From Balanoglossus misakiensis (taxonomy: Eukaryota > Hemichordata), in assembly GCA_040954595.2 (NCBI GenBank), contig CM082582.2:8494001-8558000 (forward strand): 64,000 nucleotides of DNA. The letters are read 5' to 3'. The notes under the pieces are model-generated. The model saw nothing but the letters and a program-made list of their open reading frames with translations, made no database searches and was not told where the DNA came from. This document shows, one piece after another, positions 1-12,228 of this stretch. Within the stretch, counting starts at the first letter, position 1. Each line of letters begins with the position of its first letter. The translations under genes were made by a program, and so were the position numbers.

Positions 1-146
1 ATAGGGACCTTGTTGCATTGAAAAGCAAATTTGCACTCGCGAAAGCTTGACAGTCGCGTCGTTCATGAAGGAGATGGGACTTCTTGTAGTGAGCTTATTA
101 TGACGATATCATCAAGTAAAGAGCGATCGAAATAGCCAAAACATAC

Positions 147-3100
147 TTGAAATCCTTTGTACTTGATAAGATCTTTCTGTCGGTCGACCACATGCATCTG
201 CTCTTTTTCATCAATGTACCCTATATCAGCTATCGTGGTTTGAAATTTCAAAGGAAAAAAATAGTGCAATTTAATGAATGTGTAAATACTTTTTGTAATT
301 GCACAAATGCCACGAGACTGGATATTAAAGTCTAATTACCAACCTGTGTGAACCCACCCCTCCTCGTCTATCAGGTCTCTCGTCGCCTTCTCGTTGTCAT
401 AGTAATGCGACATAACGGTTGGACCGCGGAGACATATTTCCCCTACTGTACCACTCTGTACAACATCGCCAGTTTCGAGATCTATTATCTGTTTGTCAGA
501 ATTAAAACATTCAAAATGCATAATTAAGATCATATATTTTCTTCTACATTTATCTGACTCTTCAACACATTGCGATTTACACTCGAGAATTTCGTTCAAA
601 CTTTCGAAAAATACCCACATTTTGTCTTTAAAAAAAGTGCATGACTGTAATGAACCCAACATGAAACAATTTCACAGGTAGGACTTTCGAGATCTATAGC
701 TTATGGCATGACAACAATTAATGAATTTCCTTCTGGAAATGTAATGTCTCAAGGACTGGCCGAAACGTGACATACTAGTACGCTACGTATTCGAACCCTG
801 TCTTCGAACGAATGTCTTTTAGGACGTTACCTTTGCTTCCATATTGGGGAGCAGACTACCGCATGCACCTTTTGTCCACTGGCTTGCATCGTATCCATGC
901 GAGATGTGAGAAAGCACCTCTGTCATCCCGTAACCTAAAATAGAGTTGGTGGAAGAGCGTTACTAGATTCCGGCTCCTGGTGACCAACTTCATTAAGGGC
1001 AAACCGTTGTTGCTTCAGGAGGGGGTGTGGGCAATGTGTTTTATAGGCAGCGGTCACAAACATATCGGGGGAGGGACAGGAAAGATATTCCCGTTTTTTC
1101 CAGATTCTCCCCTAACACCCTCAAGAGTCTAGGTATGTGGAGAGACTATGCCTAGATAGACGAACTGTACCTTGTTTGAATACCACCTGCGAGTTCGTTC
1201 GTCGCACAACAACTTCCGGTAGTTCCTCGCTGGTCGGCGCTGCACCACAAATAAATTCTCTCAGGTTTGATAGGTCATAGTTATCAACCATCGGGTGTTT
1301 GGCATGGAGAAGAGCGATTGGAGGTACAATGGGTGACACAGTAATCTGTTGAAAATATGATCAGTACCTACAAATATTGACTTTGTTCTGTGCTTGTCTT
1401 TGCAACTGGCCATTGTAACAACTGCATACATGCATGTGATATGAAGTTTAAAAATGGATGACTATTATTAAAGGATAAGTTCTGACAAGCCTACAACCAC
1501 ATTGCATTGGCTCTTACTTTAAAGGTCGTTCTCACTTCTGAGGCAAAATTTTGATGTGCAATACACGTGTCTATGAAATTGGCGCATAAAAAAATTGAAT
1601 ATCAGGGCAAAATGAACAACCCCCTGAGCAGCCATCTTGGCAACTGCATGCTGGGAAAATACCCGGATGATGACGAAAAAGTTCCATAAAAATATAACTA
1701 ACCTTATAGTCCTGAAGTGTTTGGAGATATAATTGTGCATCAAACTTGGGCAAGGTTACCAATCGAGCTCCCGTAACCAAAGTGAAGCACTGGACAAGAG
1801 TCATACCATAGATGTGAAAGAACGGAAGCAGCGCTAAAACACTGTCCCCGAAATCTCGACGGAAAAGGCTCGGGGCCCTGAACATAAAATATTGCGAGAA
1901 TAGTTAAAACCAGATTTGCATTATCTGAATATTCCGCATGTATCATAAAACAATTTGTGGCCATCAGGTAACTTTCGACTATCTGTTAGGCCATTTCAGA
2001 TGTGCGTACGCGTCAGTGAAACCATCTCCAAGCCTTAATAGTTTCATTTCTCACCCGAATTGTCGAAGGATTGTTATGAAGGCCGTGTGACTGATGACAA
2101 CTCCCTTGGGCAAACCTGTCGTTCCACTTGAGTACGGGATGACCGCGCGGTCTGTGTCACTTCCAATCTCTGTTGGCTTTGTCACGACTGAGCCGTTGTT
2201 GTCCAGTAGAGATGAAAACTGCTTGCAGCCTTCAAACTCGTTTTCCTCACCGATGACGTAAACCTCCTGTAATGATAGAATCAACAAGAGATGCAGGTTT
2301 CAGTCCAAGTAGTGTACTCACAAAGTTCTGTCTCAAAGTCAAACAAACATTGTGCGTGCAGACCCGAACGGCAGAATGTGGTCCTCAGCTCCGAAGTCGA
2401 CGGTACAGCATCAAGTGACATAATAGCAGCCCGACCTCATGGCAGCATGCGTATTCATTTACACGTCCATCAAAAATAAATAATTCATTAACACCTGTTC
2501 ACCTGATCCTAGTAGACAAAAGAAATCTTACTACAGCCTGTAAAGGTCACATCGATGACCTCATCATCACAACACCATTTTTGGAGTCTCACCTTTACGC
2601 TTGGGACATTAGCTTTCACTTTCCTGACAGTCTCAACAAATACGGAAAGTGTGATAATGACATCCGGTTTCGTTGAAGACAGTTGGTGTGTTACGTCATC
2701 TGAATTGATAAAATGGATTGCGTATTTTTTATAAAGGTCCTATAAGACTCAAATAAATTTAAACTAATCGTACCGTTCATATCAAAAGAACAGAATTACC
2801 TGCCATCAGAAGCGGATTGACGGTTGTCACAATACCACCGGCTGCTAAAACAGCAAACATTGCGATAGTATATTCTGGAACATTCGGCAGATGTATGGCA
2901 CACATAAAACCAGGTTGAAAACCATGGATGCGGAACCCACTGGCGCATTTATACACATTTTCCTTGAGTTGTGAAAAGGTGTACGACTTTCCTGAAACAC
3001 CATCTACCTGAGGACAAATGAAATAGTTTAACTTTTAAAAACAAATCGTTATCGCCAGAGGCCAAGTGTCAGCAACCACGTGCACCTGTTATTTTGCAAA

Positions 3101-3966
3101 GAAAACCAGCCTTTGTCAAATGTTTTTTTTTTTTACATCGGAGGTTTGCTTGTTTCTTTAGCATTTTCCATTTTGCAATCGATAACAATTTTGAATTACA
3201 GTCGACTTACCAGAGCTTCTCTGTCGCCGAATCTATCGAAATCCTTCATGACGTATTCCACAAGATTCATATTAGATGGAATTTCGACGTCTGGCAAATT
3301 ACTTTTGTAAACACCTGTACCTGGAGATACATGATTACATCGCGGGTTTTTAATCGCGGCTGTGCTTCTCTAGAAAACATCTAATGTTAGGTTGAAGTTC
3401 TCCCCTGGAAACAAAACGACCGATTTGCATCGTAGACGAACATGCCTTCCCGACATTTACTGGGGTTATACTGTGTCAGCTAAAGAATACAGTGATTAAA
3501 TAGGTCAGCCAATTGTCCCTCTCCAAACTGCCTCAAAATGAAGAACTGTTCCAGTTCAGTCGCTATGTATTATAGTCACGTACGTCTGCTTGCATGAATG
3601 CCCTGTCTATTGAGCTTTAGTGGGAAACATAACGATAGGTAATATGACCAGACAAATCAGGCCCATGTGGTTTGCAGCTAACTGTTGGCAAATTGCAGTG
3701 AAGTAAATTCATGTGTTTTGACCTCTTGTGTTTTTTTTTTCCGGGAGTCATTCAACTTGATAGGCAATGCTTGCCACACGAGAACGTTTAGCACTACACT
3801 TACTTGAAATACTCCAGCGGCGTGCGGTTTGTGAAAAATCACGTTGCAGAGTTGACAGGACGCCCCGTTTACAGGGCACGTCGAAAACAGATAAAAACCT
3901 CGGACGACATATCCTTTTTAAAGGTGAATTCAGCAGGCGGTAGGTAGTCGGCAAGATATGGGCCAT
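147..3966 (-). CDS. Acyl-CoA ligase, 4CL/firefly-luciferase-like, tandem copy A (3' end outside window)
   Basis: An ANL-superfamily adenylating enzyme that should activate a carboxylic acid with ATP and load it onto CoA. Exons: 3804-3966, 3211-3314, 2800-3007, 2593-2699, 2055-2266, 1703-1877, 1171-1345, 831-934, 344-488 and 147-229. All joins are GT-AG and in frame, giving 492 codons. Visible motifs are [11 protein letters not shown] (phosphate loop, exon 5), YGMTE (exon 8) and GYIDEKEQ...[11 protein letters not shown] (exon 10). The last two exons, including the C-terminal GK lysine region, lie beyond the left edge, so the entry is partial. The start at 3966 was chosen because its Arg-rich N-terminus ([15 protein letters not shown], later [10 protein letters not shown]) lines up with copy B. 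An in-frame ATG at 4077 would add 37 residues. A mitochondrial location and the substrate are inferences; members of this family vary in substrate. Confidence 0.9.
2470..2575 (+). repeat. Diverged repeat, partner at 10864-10975
   Basis: The block around ataattcattaacacctg (here after aaaaataa) recurs at 10871-10892. It is followed in both places by tcac, then a short gap, then acaaaagaaat, then weaker similarity around atcataacac. Here it lies in intron 4 of ligase copy A. It could be a dispersed element or a fragment of a duplication. Confidence 0.45.
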
Positions 3967-4728
3967 TTTCAAACGCAACGCTAAAACTGGCGCACCCACT
4001 ATGTGGTTCACGAAACTTCGGCAAGAATGTGGCAGCAACATTATTCGAGAGTTGACGTATATGGGCCAACAGTTCACTCACTGTGACCGCCTACTGTTAT
4101 TTGATATAAGTACACGAGCGTACTTTGTACTCAGAAATTGAGACGATCACCAGACCGTCACCTATAATCTTAGAGTCTTCCAACTGTGGCTGACCAGATG
4201 GACTCCGAGAGTTTCCTCGAAAACTGAAAATTTGAACTTAATGACACCCGGTCCCTATTATATAAATTTGGAAACTCCTCACATTTTATTTTATCCTAGT
4301 CACAGTTAAAAAGATAAAAAGAATTGCACACCTACCTACAAGTACCTATTTTGCAGAGCGTGTAAGAGGAAACACTTTTTCTCTCGCCTCAATTTATAAC
4401 CATTTCTGCATGTGAATGCAAATCCCAACAAACACTGTACAGTGTGTCGGTATGAGAAGACAAGTATTATTAAAATATATATCAAAAGGGCTAATTTACT
4501 TAGTTTTGTATGCTATTCAAATGCGAGTTAAAGATAACTCATCGAAATTCTTACAAAATATAAAGATTATTTGAACATGATTTACAGAATGCGTCTGTGT
4601 TCCATGTACATGTGAACACATTTGTTGTTTATATATGCTGCATGAACCACGTGACCACTAATTGAAAATGTGTGTTAACCTCGATGCTTGGCAACCGTGG
4701 TTAGATTTACATCGGTGACTGTACACCT
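3967..4728. other. Spacer between the ligase copies: 5' flank of copy A and 3' flank of copy B
   Basis: No coding signal seen. On the minus strand an AATAAA (plus 4285-4290, tttatt) lies about 440 bases after the copy B stop and is a candidate polyadenylation signal. The promoter of copy A must also lie here, but I see no clear core motif. Confidence 0.5.
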
Positions 4729-7700
4729 TTAAACTTTCTTCTGTGGTTCCCGTTCTCTCAAAAACCTTCTGAGTATCTTTCCACTCTGTGACTTGGGTAT
4801 CGCATCGACGAATTCGACACCTCCCCGTAGTTTCTTGAAGGGCGCCGCCATAGCTGAGAAAAGTGAAGTAATGAAAGTGAATGATAGAAAATGTGTTGAA
4901 GACGTAAGCTTATACTTGATTCAAATAAGGATAAAGTTACCTTTTCAAATGCCGTGCTGTTGTTTAATTTAATTGCACAAATACATGAACCAAAACAAAT
5001 TAAATTGCTGTCACCTTATATGAAAAACGACGATTGGCAAAAAAGACATACATGTACCTTCGACAAACTTGAAAACCTCGTCTTCAAGTAAATTTTTATC
5101 GCCTCTCACCACGAAGGCTTTTGGTACCTCTCCAGCTCTTTCATCCGGGACACCGATCACTGCTGCGTCTCCTATTTTTGGGTGGCTCAATAATAATGCC
5201 TCCAGTTCAGCTGGCGAAACCTGAACCGATTTCAATATTTCAGACATCAATTCACGTGTAAAATGGATGTGCGTGGCTGTGGTACAGCATATTCGTGTAA
5301 TTTTAAAATTCATATAGCAATGTGGTTTGCCATTGAAAACAAAAGGGGCCCGCAGCATCGCGACAATATGACTTAAGAGAAAAGGGTTTCGAGATTCCCA
5401 AAGCAAAATGTACGCAGATGGTACAAACATACCTGAAACGCCTTGTACTTTATAAGGTCTTTTCGCCGATCCACTGCATGCAACTGTTCTTTGTCATCAA
5501 CGTACCCAATGTCACCTTGTGTCAGATGAGAAATTACAGGAAGATAATGTTAGGACAACTTACATGCATAATAAGGAATTGCTTCTCCAGGTCTTTGTAT
5601 ACATCTACCGGTATTTCTCTTTTATTCCATCGTTCAATGTCTGTTCATGGCAATATCATATGCATCTTCTGGTAGCCATGGCAACAGTTCACTGCCGATA
5701 ACCCAATTGTCAATCATGTCAAACCAACGGATTGAACGTGATGATGATGATTTCTGTGCAAAAAGACAAGTCTACCAGTCATTGCCACAAAACCGAAGCT
5801 CCTACCTGTGTGCACCCATCCTTCCTCGTCGATCAAGGCCCTAGTTGCCTCTTCGTTGTCATAGTAACACGTCAATCTCTGTGGACTACGGGTACATATT
5901 TCGCCGGTTTTGCCTCTCGGTAGGGTTACCCCCGTGTCAGGATCTATTATCTAAACAGATCATGATAACAACATGAAACGGTTGAAAGTTCTCAAAATTC
6001 GAACGGTTTGTCATTGCTCTGGACAAGAATAAAGGACCCACTTAGCCGGACATCTACTCGCCCTCCTCACCAAAACAAAAATCACCAAGAGCGCCGTCAC
6101 ACGGAGGTGTTCTTCACAAGGCTTTGGAAACGAAGTATGGCATACGTACACAACGAAACAGATCCTTAACCAAGGAAAAGGTGCATAAAAAGAAAAGGGA
6201 GCAGAAGTCTGACTTTTACTTATGTTTTTTTAGTCTTGTGTATTTGCGATTCATGATATTACCTTCGCTTCTGTATTTGGTAGTAGACTACCGGTCGATC
6301 CCTTTGTCCATTGGCTGGAATCAAATCCATACGAAGCGTGAGAAACTAGTTCTGTCATGCCGTAAGCTGAAATTGAAAGAAAGGGATTTTAGGTAGAGAT
6401 TTTCGCGAAAACAAGGTGTTGAACACTCAGAACTCCTCTTGGTTTTCGAGAGGAATCCTCACACACTTTAATTTAGAAAAGAATGGGAGGGTTTTTGAGG
6501 ACTATCCCATTTTCTGAAACTGTGTTGTTGCTATTTAAAGAAATGATAAAAGACCCTGCAGTCAAGAGCCTCCCCTAGTCTTGGTTATCCAGACGCCTTT
6601 GCTGCGGAAGAAGCAAAGGCTTCTGGGTAACCGAGACTAGAGCCTCCCTCCCAAAACCGATGAAGACATTAATTTACCTTTCCTGAAAAGCGCTTTCGGG
6701 TTCGTCCGTTTGACGACAGCTTCCGGTAGTTCGTCGCTGATGGGAGCACCGCCGCAGAAAAATACTCTCAAACTCGACAGGTCATAGTTATCAACGGCTG
6801 GGTGGTTTGCGAGGAAAAGTGCGATTGGGGGTACAATCATCGACATAGTAACCTGTGAAAATAGTCAATCCGTAGAAATTGATGTGTATAGAATACACAC
6901 ATACATGATTTAAATCACGGAGCCTTTTTGGTTGTTGATACATGTATTTCTCTGCAATCGTGGGGTTTAACTGACTTATCGTGATTTTCGCGTATGACGC
7001 TATGCAAATCACATTCCAAAGAGCTTTGCTTCAAAATTTGACCATCCTACATTGATGCAACCAATTTAAGTTCGCCGTGTATGTGTAATTACTTGATCTA
7101 TATCAAGCCATCGATTGACGCCATCTGGAGATAATTACCATGTCATAAACTCACCTTGTAATCTTGCAGCGTCCTCAGGTACAATTCTGGAGCAAATGTT
7201 GGCAAGGTAACCAACCGAGCTCCCTGTGCCAAACTCAAGCCCATGATCGCAATACCAAAATAGTGAAAGAAAGGGAGAATAGCGACACTACAGTCACCGG
7301 GGGTTAGATGTAGTATTCCTGGAATCCTGTAAAAATGCAAATAAATAGCCACCCTGTCTTACCAGTCCGTAGCATAAAACAACTTCTGATTGATGCGGTA
7401 GATCTAATAACTATGACAACGATGATGTCACCATAGCGAATGACTATGACCACCCCAAATAAGGTTCGTTAGACTTCATGCCTTTTCTCACCTTAATTGC
7501 TGAAGGAGAGTTATGACGGTCGTGTGACTTATGACAACTCCCTTGGGAAAACCAGTTGTACCACTTGAGTATGGAATGAGGGCCTGGCCTCCTCCACTTC
7601 CAACATCCGCTGGCTTTGTCACAGCTGAACCGCTGTTGTCCAGTAGGGACGAAAACTGTTCGCAGCCTTCCAAGTGGGACTCGCCCACAACGTAAACACG

Positions 7701-9247
7701 CTACAGCAAAGACAAGCAAGAAAAACAACGGGGAGATTTTAATGCAAGTGAAATTACTAGCAAAATTGTTGGCAGATGGTGCGCAGGTAAAATGTCCTCT
7801 GCTATGCCTCGACGATTGAAAACCTGTAACTGTGGCTGAAATATTTTTGCTGGCATACCCAAATCATCCACCTCCCACAAATCAAATGGTTGCCCCTTTA
7901 CAGTAAATACTCACCCTAATGCTCTTGACTTTAGCTTTGACTTTGGCGACTGTTTCTACGAGTCCAGAAGGTGTAATAATGACATCCGGTTTAGTGGACG
8001 ACAGTTGCCGTGTCATTTCATCTGGAATTGAAGAACAATGACATTGTTACAACCGGCGCAAATAAGCTGATACCACCATTAGTTCAATGAATATAGGTTA
8101 TCTGATAATACCTGCAGTCAGAACGGGATTGGTCGGTGTCAAAACCCCTCCAGCTGCAAGAACGGCGTGCATTGCGATGGTGAATTCTGGGATATTCGGC
8201 AGATGTATGGCACACATAAAACCAGGTTGAAAACCATGGATGCGGAACCCACTGGCGCATTTATACACAAGTTCCTTGAGTTGTGAGAAGGTGTATGTCC
8301 TCCCTGTTACACCATCCACCTGTGGTCAAATACAGCAACCACCAGTTAGTTGGTAAATAAAAAGAGCCTTTGTCAAATGTTTTTTACAGCAGAGAAGGCC
8401 GAGGGCCAAGTTGAAAACCAAATTCATATACCGAGTAATTATATTTATGTTTCACTGAGTGTAGAACAAGAAACTAGAGTTGAAAAGCAAACATTAATGC
8501 CGACGAAATAGCCTAAAGTTGGAATTACTGGGGCTTTAACGATCTAATACAATTTACTTACCACTGCCTCCCTGTCGCCGTATGTATCGAAGTCTTTCAT
8601 AATGTATTCAACATAGTTCATGTTTGACAAGATTTCCACATCTGGCAATCGGCTTTTGTAGACACCTATCGGGCGAAAGGATTTTTATACCCACCCCAGC
8701 AGGTTTGTTTTATTTACTGCCATGTTTATTTCCGTGATTACCCAAAATCAAAAACGATATATCTAATTCTGTTCTAACTTTGTTGGTTTCGTTTATAATA
8801 AAAAACGACAAGATAATGAATTAGTTGTTTATAGGTCTGTTTTAAAGTACACCCACACAGCGCCATGCAATAACAGCATGTAATGTGCGAGTTCACGTTC
8901 CTTTGCACTGACTTTAAGGTCGCTTTAAATAGGTCAAACAATTTGACCAGGCACGGCTCAGGTCACCGAGACCTTGCCCTACCATGTGACATCGCGAACA
9001 CACCGACCTGTGCGCAGGGCTACTACGCAGAGACCATGATTGGTCGACCCTGCTGAGCTTTCCGCAGTTAGAAAATCTTACCCGTTTCACTCCGGGCGTG
9101 TGTAGTTTGTGAGAAATTGTGCCATCCCGCTGGGAAGCTGACCCGTTTGCATGTCACGTTGAAGGCCGGGGTCACTCTTGACCAATTACACGTGGCCCTC
9201 AAGGGCAAACCTAACATGCGGCGGGCAATCGACAACGTCAGTGCCAT
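4729..9247 (-). CDS. Acyl-CoA ligase, 4CL/firefly-luciferase-like, tandem copy B, complete, mitochondrial-type N-terminus
   Basis: Complete 12-exon gene of 586 aa. Exons: 9082-9247, 8562-8665, 8112-8319, 7915-8021, 7492-7700, 7155-7326, 6678-6852, 6263-6366, 5806-5950, 5433-5515, 5058-5220 and 4729-4853. Lengths sum to 1,761 nt with no frame conflict. ANL motifs: [10 protein letters not shown] (240-249, nucleotide phosphate loop), YGMTE (382-386), GDIGYVDD (464-471), [11 protein letters not shown] (478-488) and the C-terminal GKILRR with Lys571, the adenylation lysine. The first ~50 residues ([18 protein letters not shown]...) are rich in Arg, Ser and Leu and almost free of acidic residues, as in a mitochondrial presequence. 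Copy A follows 763 bases downstream on the same strand with the same exon phases, so this is a tandem duplication. Substrate is not predictable; 4-coumarate would be a misleading literal reading in an animal. Confidence 0.93.
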
Positions 9248-9432
9248 CTTCGACTCGATTCAAATTAACTCTGGCCTCTTGCTTCACCCCCTTGACCGAC
9301 AAAAATGTGTTGACAAGAATTCGACACAACAGGAAGTAAAAAGCGCTTCGGTCACCGCCCGTTTAACCATATACGTATAGAAATTTAACACCGCCGCATA
9401 TGGAAAGTATATGGACAGTAAGCTCAACCATA

Positions 9433-9469
9433 GACCATAGACCCTAGAGTTTTTCTAGGGTCTATGGTC
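9433..9469. repeat. Perfect inverted repeat, 16-bp arms
   Basis: Arms 9433-9448 and 9454-9469 (gaccatagaccctaga and its exact complement) flank a 5-base loop gtttt. It lies about 190 bases upstream of the copy B start codon. It could be a small foldback element or a cruciform; function unknown. Confidence 0.85.
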
Positions 9470-10863
9470 CAACATGGTTTAAAACAAGTAAGAAGATGTT
9501 TTGCTCAGTTATAATCCCCCTAAATACAATATTCATTTTACAAGCAATAGTAATTCATGAGGGGAAAAAACGCTCGAAAAAGAGAGACTTTGCCCCCTTA
9601 AAATGTAAGCCTACATTGCTTTAATTTGCTTGTTATAATGTTCGCCCGATAACCTCTCCAGTTTCTCTCCAGACACGGCCAATTTTATCGTCTACGCCAT
9701 TGGAGCGAATATGCGCGGGAGAAGTACATGTAATTTAACGGTTCACAGGAATCTTACAGAGAAATCTCCTCAAGGAGCAGAAACGTCGGATATATTATTT
9801 CGAATTTCTAACAAAAAGACCTTCTCCGCTACGAACTGTAAAATAAGCTGTTTTTTATTACTATTTTTCTTTCAAGGAAATGTGCTTTGAATCCTTGATT
9901 AAAGCTAAAGTGCATTAATAAACCATGTTGTCATAATATTTGCATATATAGACGACAATAACGATATTATGGTAATTAGAGGAAATAGTAATCCTATAAT
10001 GCGAGCGGGTTACTTGAACCGGAAGGTTGATTATTCGTTCTGTATACATTACACTGATAATCATGCAAAGTTGCTTATGGTTTCGGAGCTGAAGCCATGC
10101 TCACATATATTTGTTTATTTTGGAGAGGCTAAATCGAAACTACGTTTCCACACCATTTTAGCGTTCACCATAAAATCGACACCAACTCGACACTTCCGGT
10201 AAAAAAGTCCGGAGATGAGCATGAGCATATACGAACTTCCTGTCTCTGTTCTGCAGAGCGGATATTCCAACACGTGCATCTGCAAAAAAGCGTCCTCTGA
10301 ATAAGTTTAATAGCAAATGGGAGGCCCGAGTATTGTCGTTTGCATGTATATGAAGAATCGGCGTTAGTATTTTATCTCTAATTTGCGTTTTAGGTGTTGA
10401 GATTTAATTTCCGAATGCAGGACACAAAAGTAATTTCCGAACCAAATTATCAAGTGCTTACACGGGAGATACAAGACGTGTGATTTTCACAGTGATTGAA
10501 ATTCTTTCTTCCAGCTGCAGCGTTTTTAGATTCATGGGTAGCCGAGGCTTTTCCACAACAACAGCACTTACAAGTTCTCGAATGTCTAGAATATAGTCCG
10601 CACAGAAAACACGCATGCGAAGCCCCTGATTCCAGGACGTTCAATACTCCCAGAACAGTATTTTCGGGAAAGTCCGCCAGAACATAGCCTCCCTCGGGCT
10701 ATAACCGGAGTCCCGGCGCATGTTGACGGGACCACACATCGGTAGCCTCACACACGAGGTCGGGTATAAACTTATCAACGTGGAGATGGCATGGCGTAGT
10801 AACTCAGTATACAAGTAGCAGCAAGGCAACGTGGCATTGTACATGTGCGTGCCTCTTTGCATA

Positions 10864-10975
10864 CCAACAAAAATACATAATTCATTAACACCTGGTCACT
10901 CGGTTGGTTAAAACAAAAGAAATGCGGTTCACCTGGTCACTGAACCATTGAAAACCTAGACATCATAACACTACA
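10864..10975 (+). repeat. Diverged repeat, partner at 2470-2575
   Basis: Second copy of the block seen in intron 4 of ligase copy A. No exon-like sequence flanks this copy, so it is not part of a third ligase gene that I can see. Confidence 0.45.
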
Positions 10976-11701
10976 CGTACTTGCCAGTTCCACTGATGTA
11001 TGCACAGTCAACAAACTCATTATCACCATGTAAATCAAGTGCCAAAAATGATACTGTAGAAGTGTATTGCGTTCTCATGTTATCTTCATGCACATGGTGT
11101 GTGTTGAGTTGTAACAAGTGGTCATTTCGTTTTGTTTCAGTGAGCAGAACAACATCAAAAACCCTTCAAATGAAACTGAATTACAAATGAAACGTAATTA
11201 CATTGCATTAAATGCAATATCCGGATAATCGTAGGTCATGTACAGTAGAAGAAAGGAATTACCCTGAAATGTAATAAACATGCAAATCTGTTCATATTGT
11301 ATGCGTGTACGATTCCGGTAGGAGAACAAATCAAGTGTACTGGAAGCGGATTACCTTCCTTCTGTATTTTCACCCCAATCTCCAGTAATATAAAACGAAA
11401 CAAACGAAGCCATATAATGGCTTGCTGACAACAACATGTTGTTGTGAAATAGTGCAACCAATTAAAAATGGGATGAGGGAACACTAATATAACGATAACC
11501 TGGTTTCTGCATTACGGATTTGCCTCTCAAGGATTGTCGAGAACCTGGAACATGGAGTCAACAGGCAAAAGTGACCACGCCCAACAACAGCACAGTTGAT
11601 GTTGTAGATGAAGGATCACGCTACAGTGATGCAAAATGGGATGCATTATAATACTAGTACATTGTCCTTGTAACAAAATTAGGGCAACGACGGACGGATT
11701 T

Positions 11702-11735
11702 AAGGAAGGAAGGAAGGAAGGAAGGAAGGAAGAAA
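11702..11735. repeat. (AAGG)n microsatellite
   Basis: About eight tandem AAGG units on the plus strand, ending in a degenerate agaaagg unit. Confidence 0.9.
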
Positions 11736-12171
11736 GGACGAAATTTAATCCACAAGTCCCCCGGACGAGGTCCGGCGGCCGGAGCAAGGCACAATAGGCC
11801 AGTAATGGTTTTGACAATAGCAGCAGCTATATAGGTATTTACTCCCAAATCGTATGTGCACTTGTAACACAATACTAGGACAGAAAAATTGATAATGATT
11901 TTTCATATTATCAGTTTCCCTCTGATGCACGCCTTAGTCCTATTACTTGCACAGGTAAATAAAACCTATTCACTTTTATGAGATCGATTTTACTCTGGTC
12001 ATTTCCCCTTTGACTTTTATATGAAACTAACCCAGGGCAATCCATCAACTGATTACAAGTACATATACATATGATTCTTTTCTTTCTGCAGACTATATGA
12101 TACCGCGTAGTCTGTGCTGGCATATTTACTCAACCGCGATTGATTTATCCTAATTGTTTTGCTTTAACGTT

Positions 12172-12183
12172 TGTCTGCCTGCC

Positions 12184-12218
<35 letters not shown>

Positions 12219-12228
12219 ATGTATGTAT
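12172..12228. repeat. (CTGT)n microsatellite
   Basis: CTGC units pass into about nine CTGT units, then two TATG units. The [12 protein letters not shown] reading frames across it are translation of the repeat, not a gene. Confidence 0.9.

Noticed and set aside
10864-10975. Remnant of a third ligase gene
   Set aside because: No exon-like sequence flanks it, so only a repeat relationship is supported.
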